Below are positions 42,186-44,695 of a DNA stretch of 44,695 bases, piece by piece. Source of the stretch: Flavobacteriaceae bacterium. GTDB taxonomy: Bacteria; Bacteroidota; Bacteroidia; Flavobacteriales; Flavobacteriaceae. Below the pieces are notes generated by a model. That model had not been told where the DNA came from and searched no databases. It worked only from the letters and a program-made list of their open reading frames with translations. The number at the start of each line of letters is the position of its first letter. Position 1 is the stretch's first letter. The translations under genes and the position numbers were made by a program. Where the stretch lies: the NCBI GenBank assembly GCA_017851655.1, contig JAFMMH010000008.1, positions 1-44,695 of the forward strand, read 5' to 3'.

Positions 42186-43286
42186 ATGCCGTCTGTGCTG
42201 AATAAATTTCTTTTATTATTTGTCTTATTGACAACAATCTTTTCAGCACACAACACTCTGTATGCAAAGGAAACGGATTCTTCAAAAGACTTAAAAACAG
42301 AAATTAAAGATTACATTTCTCATCACCTAGAGGATGCTTATGACTTTAGTTTGTTTTCATATACAAACGATGATGGAAAACATGTTTATATAGGAATTCC
42401 ATTACCTGTAATTTTATGGGACGGTGGACTTCAAGTTTTTTCCTCATCCAAACTACATCACGGTGAATCAGTAGCCCATGTAGGAGACAACTATTATAAG
42501 TTAGACCACGGAAAAATTTATAAAACAGATGCCCAAGGAACAATTACGTATGATGAAACAAATCATGCCACGAATATTGCTCCTCTTGATATTTCCATTA
42601 CCAAAGGAGTTGCTAGTATGATACTTATTGCACTTTTGATGTTTTGGATTTTTAGATCTCTTGCTAAATCCTATGTCGAAAACAAAGGAGTTCCCGCAGG
42701 AATTGGACGCTTTTTTGAACCTATTGTGCTGTACATCCGAGACGACATTGCTCGCCCTAATATTGGAGATAAAAAACACGGCAAATACATGAGTTTCCTC
42801 CTAACGGTGTTTTTCTTTATTTGGTTTCTAAATCTTGTCGGATTAACTCCTTTAGGGGTTAATGTTACAGGAAATATTGCCGTAACTTTTGGATTAGCAC
42901 TACTGACTTTTGTCATCACTAATTTTACAGGAACCAAAGATTATTGGCTTCATATTTTTGATCCTTTAGGCTCCTCCATGAAGTGGTATGCTAAAATTCC
43001 ATTGTACATTATTTTAATTCCCATTGAAGTTTTGGGAATCTTTATCAAGCCATTTTCACTTCTGATTCGTTTGTATGCTAACATGCAAGCTGGACATATA
43101 GTATTGATGAGTTTAATTGGGTTGATGTTTATTTTTAAAAGTTGGTTGGGAAGCCCTTTATCCTTTGGATTAGCTTTTGCAATCTCCCTTATAGAATTGT
43201 TAGTGGCTTTATTACAAGCCTATATTTTCACGATGCTTTCAGCGCTTTATTTCGGTTTTGCTGCAGAGGAACATGAGCATCATTAA
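42186..43286 (+). CDS. atpB: F0F1 ATP synthase subunit a, with long exported N-terminus
   Basis: Subunit a holds the proton half-channels of the F0 rotor. The 366-residue protein begins with a signal-peptide-like segment (MPSVLNKFLLLFVLLTTIFSAHNTLYA) and about 110 mainly polar residues before the membrane helices, a feature I know from Bacteroidota. The core has LIRLYANMQAGHIVL with the essential Arg in the fourth or fifth helix, and LLVALLQAYIFTMLSALYFGFAAEEHEHH at the end. It is the first gene of the atp operon, followed by atpE after 52 bases. The C-terminal E-x-H-H tail is usual. Confidence 0.95.
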   Translation: MPSVLNKFLLLFVLLTTIFSAHNTLYAKETDSSKDLKTEIKDYISHHLEDAYDFSLFSYTNDDGKHVYIGIPLPVILWDGGLQVFSSSKLHHGESVAHVGDNYYKLDHGKIYKTDAQGTITYDETNHATNIAPLDISITKGVASMILIALLMFWIFRSLAKSYVENKGVPAGIGRFFEPIVLYIRDDIARPNIGDKKHGKYMSFLLTVFFFIWFLNLVGLTPLGVNVTGNIAVTFGLALLTFVITNFTGTKDYWLHIFDPLGSSMKWYAKIPLYIILIPIEVLGIFIKPFSLLIRLYANMQAGHIVLMSLIGLMFIFKSWLGSPLSFGLAFAISLIELLVALLQAYIFTMLSALYFGFAAEEHEHH

Positions 43287-43338
43287 AAGAAAACACAATA
43301 ATGTGTAGAAGAAGAATGTTTAATTTAAATTTATAACT

Positions 43339-43530
43339 ATGGAAATTCCAGTAATGGTAGGTGCCGGTTTAGTAGTAATCGGTGTAGGTATGGGTATCGG
43401 TAGAATCGGTGGTTCTGCAATGGAGGCTATTGGTCGTCAACCTGATGCTTACGGTAAAATTCAAACAGCGATGTTAATTGCTGCAGCCCTTGTAGAGGGA
43501 ATTGGTTTTGCTGCTTTATTTGCAGTTTAA
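43339..43530 (+). CDS. atpE: F0F1 ATP synthase subunit c
   Basis: Subunit c forms the rotating ring that binds the coupling ion. The 63-residue protein has two helices: VMVGAGLVVIGVGMGIGRIGGSAMEAIGRQPDA and the return helix AMLIAAALVEGIGFAALFAV, whose Glu is the ion-binding carboxylate. The residue after it is Gly rather than the Ser/Thr of sodium-type rings, and there is no Gln in helix 1, so H+ coupling is likely. The cytoplasmic loop RQPDAYGKIQT is normal. Its short length, without a precursor, is usual. Confidence 0.96.
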   Translation: MEIPVMVGAGLVVIGVGMGIGRIGGSAMEAIGRQPDAYGKIQTAMLIAAALVEGIGFAALFAV

Positions 43531-43574
43531 ACAAATACCGCCTTTCGAGGTACTTTAACGTAAAGTTTTAAAAG

Positions 43575-44075
43575 ATGGAAAAATTAATTAGTGAATTTTC
43601 TATAGGCTTGTTTTTTTGGCAATCAATGATTTTCATTGGGTTGCTTCTCCTTTTGCGTAAATACGCATGGGGGCCTATTTTGAATGCTGTCAATGAACGT
43701 GAAACGTCTATAAAAGACGCGCTTGCTTCAGCAGAAGCTGCTCGTACTGAAATGGAAAATTTACATTCAGATAATCAGCGGATTCTAAAAGAAGCCCGAG
43801 CGGAAAAAGAAGCCCTTTTAAAAGAGGCGCAGAGCACTCGTGCTCAATTGATTTCTGCAGCCAAAGAAGAAGCACAAACAGAAGCACAAAAAATTCTTTC
43901 ACAAGCACAAGAAGCCATCCAAAACGAAAAACGTGCTGCAATCAATGAGTTGAGAGAGCAAGTAGGCTCTATTGCCATGGATATTGCTGAGAAAGTACTA
44001 AAGAAAGAATTGGAAAGCAAAGACAAACAAGTACAATTGATCAATCAATTGCTTCAAGACTCTGATCTTAAATAA
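43575..44075 (+). CDS. atpF: F0F1 ATP synthase subunit b
   Basis: Subunit b is the peripheral stalk that connects F0 to F1. The 166-residue protein has one N-terminal membrane helix (FFWQSMIFIGLLLLLRKYAWGPILNAVNERETSIKDALASAEAARTEME) followed by a long Ala/Glu/Lys-rich coiled coil to the C-terminus, ending KVLKKELESKDKQVQLINQLLQD. Length and order are normal. The stop overlaps atpH by one base (TAATG), so the two are coupled. It lies 44 bases after atpE. Confidence 0.95.
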   Translation: MEKLISEFSIGLFFWQSMIFIGLLLLLRKYAWGPILNAVNERETSIKDALASAEAARTEMENLHSDNQRILKEARAEKEALLKEAQSTRAQLISAAKEEAQTEAQKILSQAQEAIQNEKRAAINELREQVGSIAMDIAEKVLKKELESKDKQVQLINQLLQDSDLK

Positions 44076-44620
44076 TGAAAGGAACTCGAGCATCACTTCG
44101 TTACGCCAAAGCCACTTTAGCATATGCTCAAGAAGCTAAGGCAGCACAATTAGTAGCTGATGATTTTACATCATTAGCTCACTTGTTAAGTGAAAATGAA
44201 GAATTGTATTCGGCCCTGGAAAATAGGATGTTGCCAGCCAGCAAAAAAGAGGAAATATTGAAGCAACTGCTTCCTGAAGCATCTGAACAAACGCAACAGT
44301 TTTTTAAATTGTTAGTTCAGAATAACAGAATGGAATTATTGATTCCAACTTGTGAAAGCTACCTTCTATTATATGCAGACTACCAAGGAGAGGTAAAAGC
44401 AACGGTAACTTCTGCAGTCGTTTTATCTCCAGAACTTGAAGAAAAAGTTTTGTTAGAAGCAAAAAAGCTTTCTGATAAAAAAGCGATTCTTGAAAATATA
44501 ATTGACCCTTCCATTATTGGAGGATATATCCTAAAGATTGGTGATATGCAATATGATGCCAGTATAGCGCAGCAGTTGAAATCAATCAAAACAACATTAA
44601 CAAAAACGAATTCGATTTAA
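44075..44620 (+). CDS. atpH: F0F1 ATP synthase subunit delta
   Basis: Delta links the peripheral stalk to the top of the F1 alpha3beta3 head. The 181-residue protein starts MKGTRASLRYAKATLAYAQEAKA, the usual AxRYAxAL-like start, and has the family signature TSAVVLSPELEEKVLLEAKKLSDKKAILENIIDPSIIGGYILKIGDMQYDASIAQQLKSIK. It shares one base with the atpF stop and lies 12 bases before atpA. Confidence 0.94.
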   Translation: MKGTRASLRYAKATLAYAQEAKAAQLVADDFTSLAHLLSENEELYSALENRMLPASKKEEILKQLLPEASEQTQQFFKLLVQNNRMELLIPTCESYLLLYADYQGEVKATVTSAVVLSPELEEKVLLEAKKLSDKKAILENIIDPSIIGGYILKIGDMQYDASIAQQLKSIKTTLTKTNSI

Positions 44621-44632
44621 AGACTAACCATC

Positions 44633-44695
44633 ATGGCAGACGTAAATCCCGCTGAAGTTTCAGCAATATTAAAAAAGCAATTAGCCGGTTACAGT
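44633..44695 (+). CDS. atpA: F0F1 ATP synthase subunit alpha (5' end only)
   Basis: The ATG at 44633 opens 21 codons, MADVNPAEVSAILKKQLAGYS, to the window edge. This agrees with the N-terminus of AtpA in Bacteroidota (MADVNPAEVSAILKQQL...), and the position directly after atpH fits the operon. The catalytic and nucleotide-binding parts are not in the window. Confidence 0.88.
   Translation, partial: MADVNPAEVSAILKKQLAGYS

Overview
The window looks like ordinary core chromosome of a member of the Bacteroidota, most likely family Flavobacteriaceae. The evidence is the AT-rich composition, 18 exact TAnnTTTG -7 boxes placed just before start codons or tRNAs, the near absence of Shine-Dalgarno sequences, and marker genes: SprE/PorW of the type IX secretion system, DUF2452, DUF4837, DUF5687, DUF6341/DUF6427-like membrane proteins, and an F0 subunit a with a long exported N-terminus. 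I see no insertion sequence, prophage, CRISPR array or defence island.

Layout. 1-3.3 kb: partial tRNA-Met, DUF2452 protein, rbfA, a LolC/LolE-type permease, convergent dusB. 3.4-8.4 kb: lepA, then a double-domain universal stress protein overlapping a SulP anion transporter with an unusual C-terminal extension. 8.5-12.5 kb: SMP-30-like lactonase, metallo-beta-lactamase-fold hydrolase, M1 peptidase and rnpA. 12.5-16.8 kb: GNAT and rpiB on the minus strand, a 503-base AT-rich gap, then rnr and a GIN-domain protein. 16.8-21.4 kb: tRNA-Cys, folB, glnS, SPFH protein, gltX. 21.4-25.8 kb: ybeY, mnmG, methyltransferase and holB. 25.9-28.3 kb: pgk, DUF4837 lipoprotein, tatA. 28.3-32.8 kb: a tightly overlapping operon of M23 peptidase, GH3-family enzyme, GT4 glycosyltransferase and polysaccharide pyruvyl transferase. 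32.8-38.6 kb: purD, two small membrane proteins, a PaaE-like reductase, and a DUF5687 permease with its ATPase. 38.6 kb to the end: sprE, bactofilin, atpZ-like and a small membrane gene running into atpB-atpE-atpF-atpH-atpA; atpA is cut by the window edge.

The most striking hidden signal is a pair of perfect parS centromere sites (consensus TGTTNCACGTGAAACA) at 21881-21896 and 23783-23798, flanking mnmG. Hand-sampled GC skew appears to change sign near them. Together with rnpA, mnmG and the atp operon, which are common neighbours of bacterial origins, this suggests the window lies close to the chromosomal replication origin. The AT-rich rpiB-rnr gap, with three exact copies of TTATAAACA, is a second and weaker origin candidate.

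Other points worth a second look are ybeY, which has no usual start codon after its apparent promoter; a five-codon open frame (MPPWL) overlapping the lepA start; many promoters placed so close to ATG that transcripts should be leaderless or nearly so; and the M23-GH3-glycosyltransferase-pyruvyltransferase operon, whose product is unknown.
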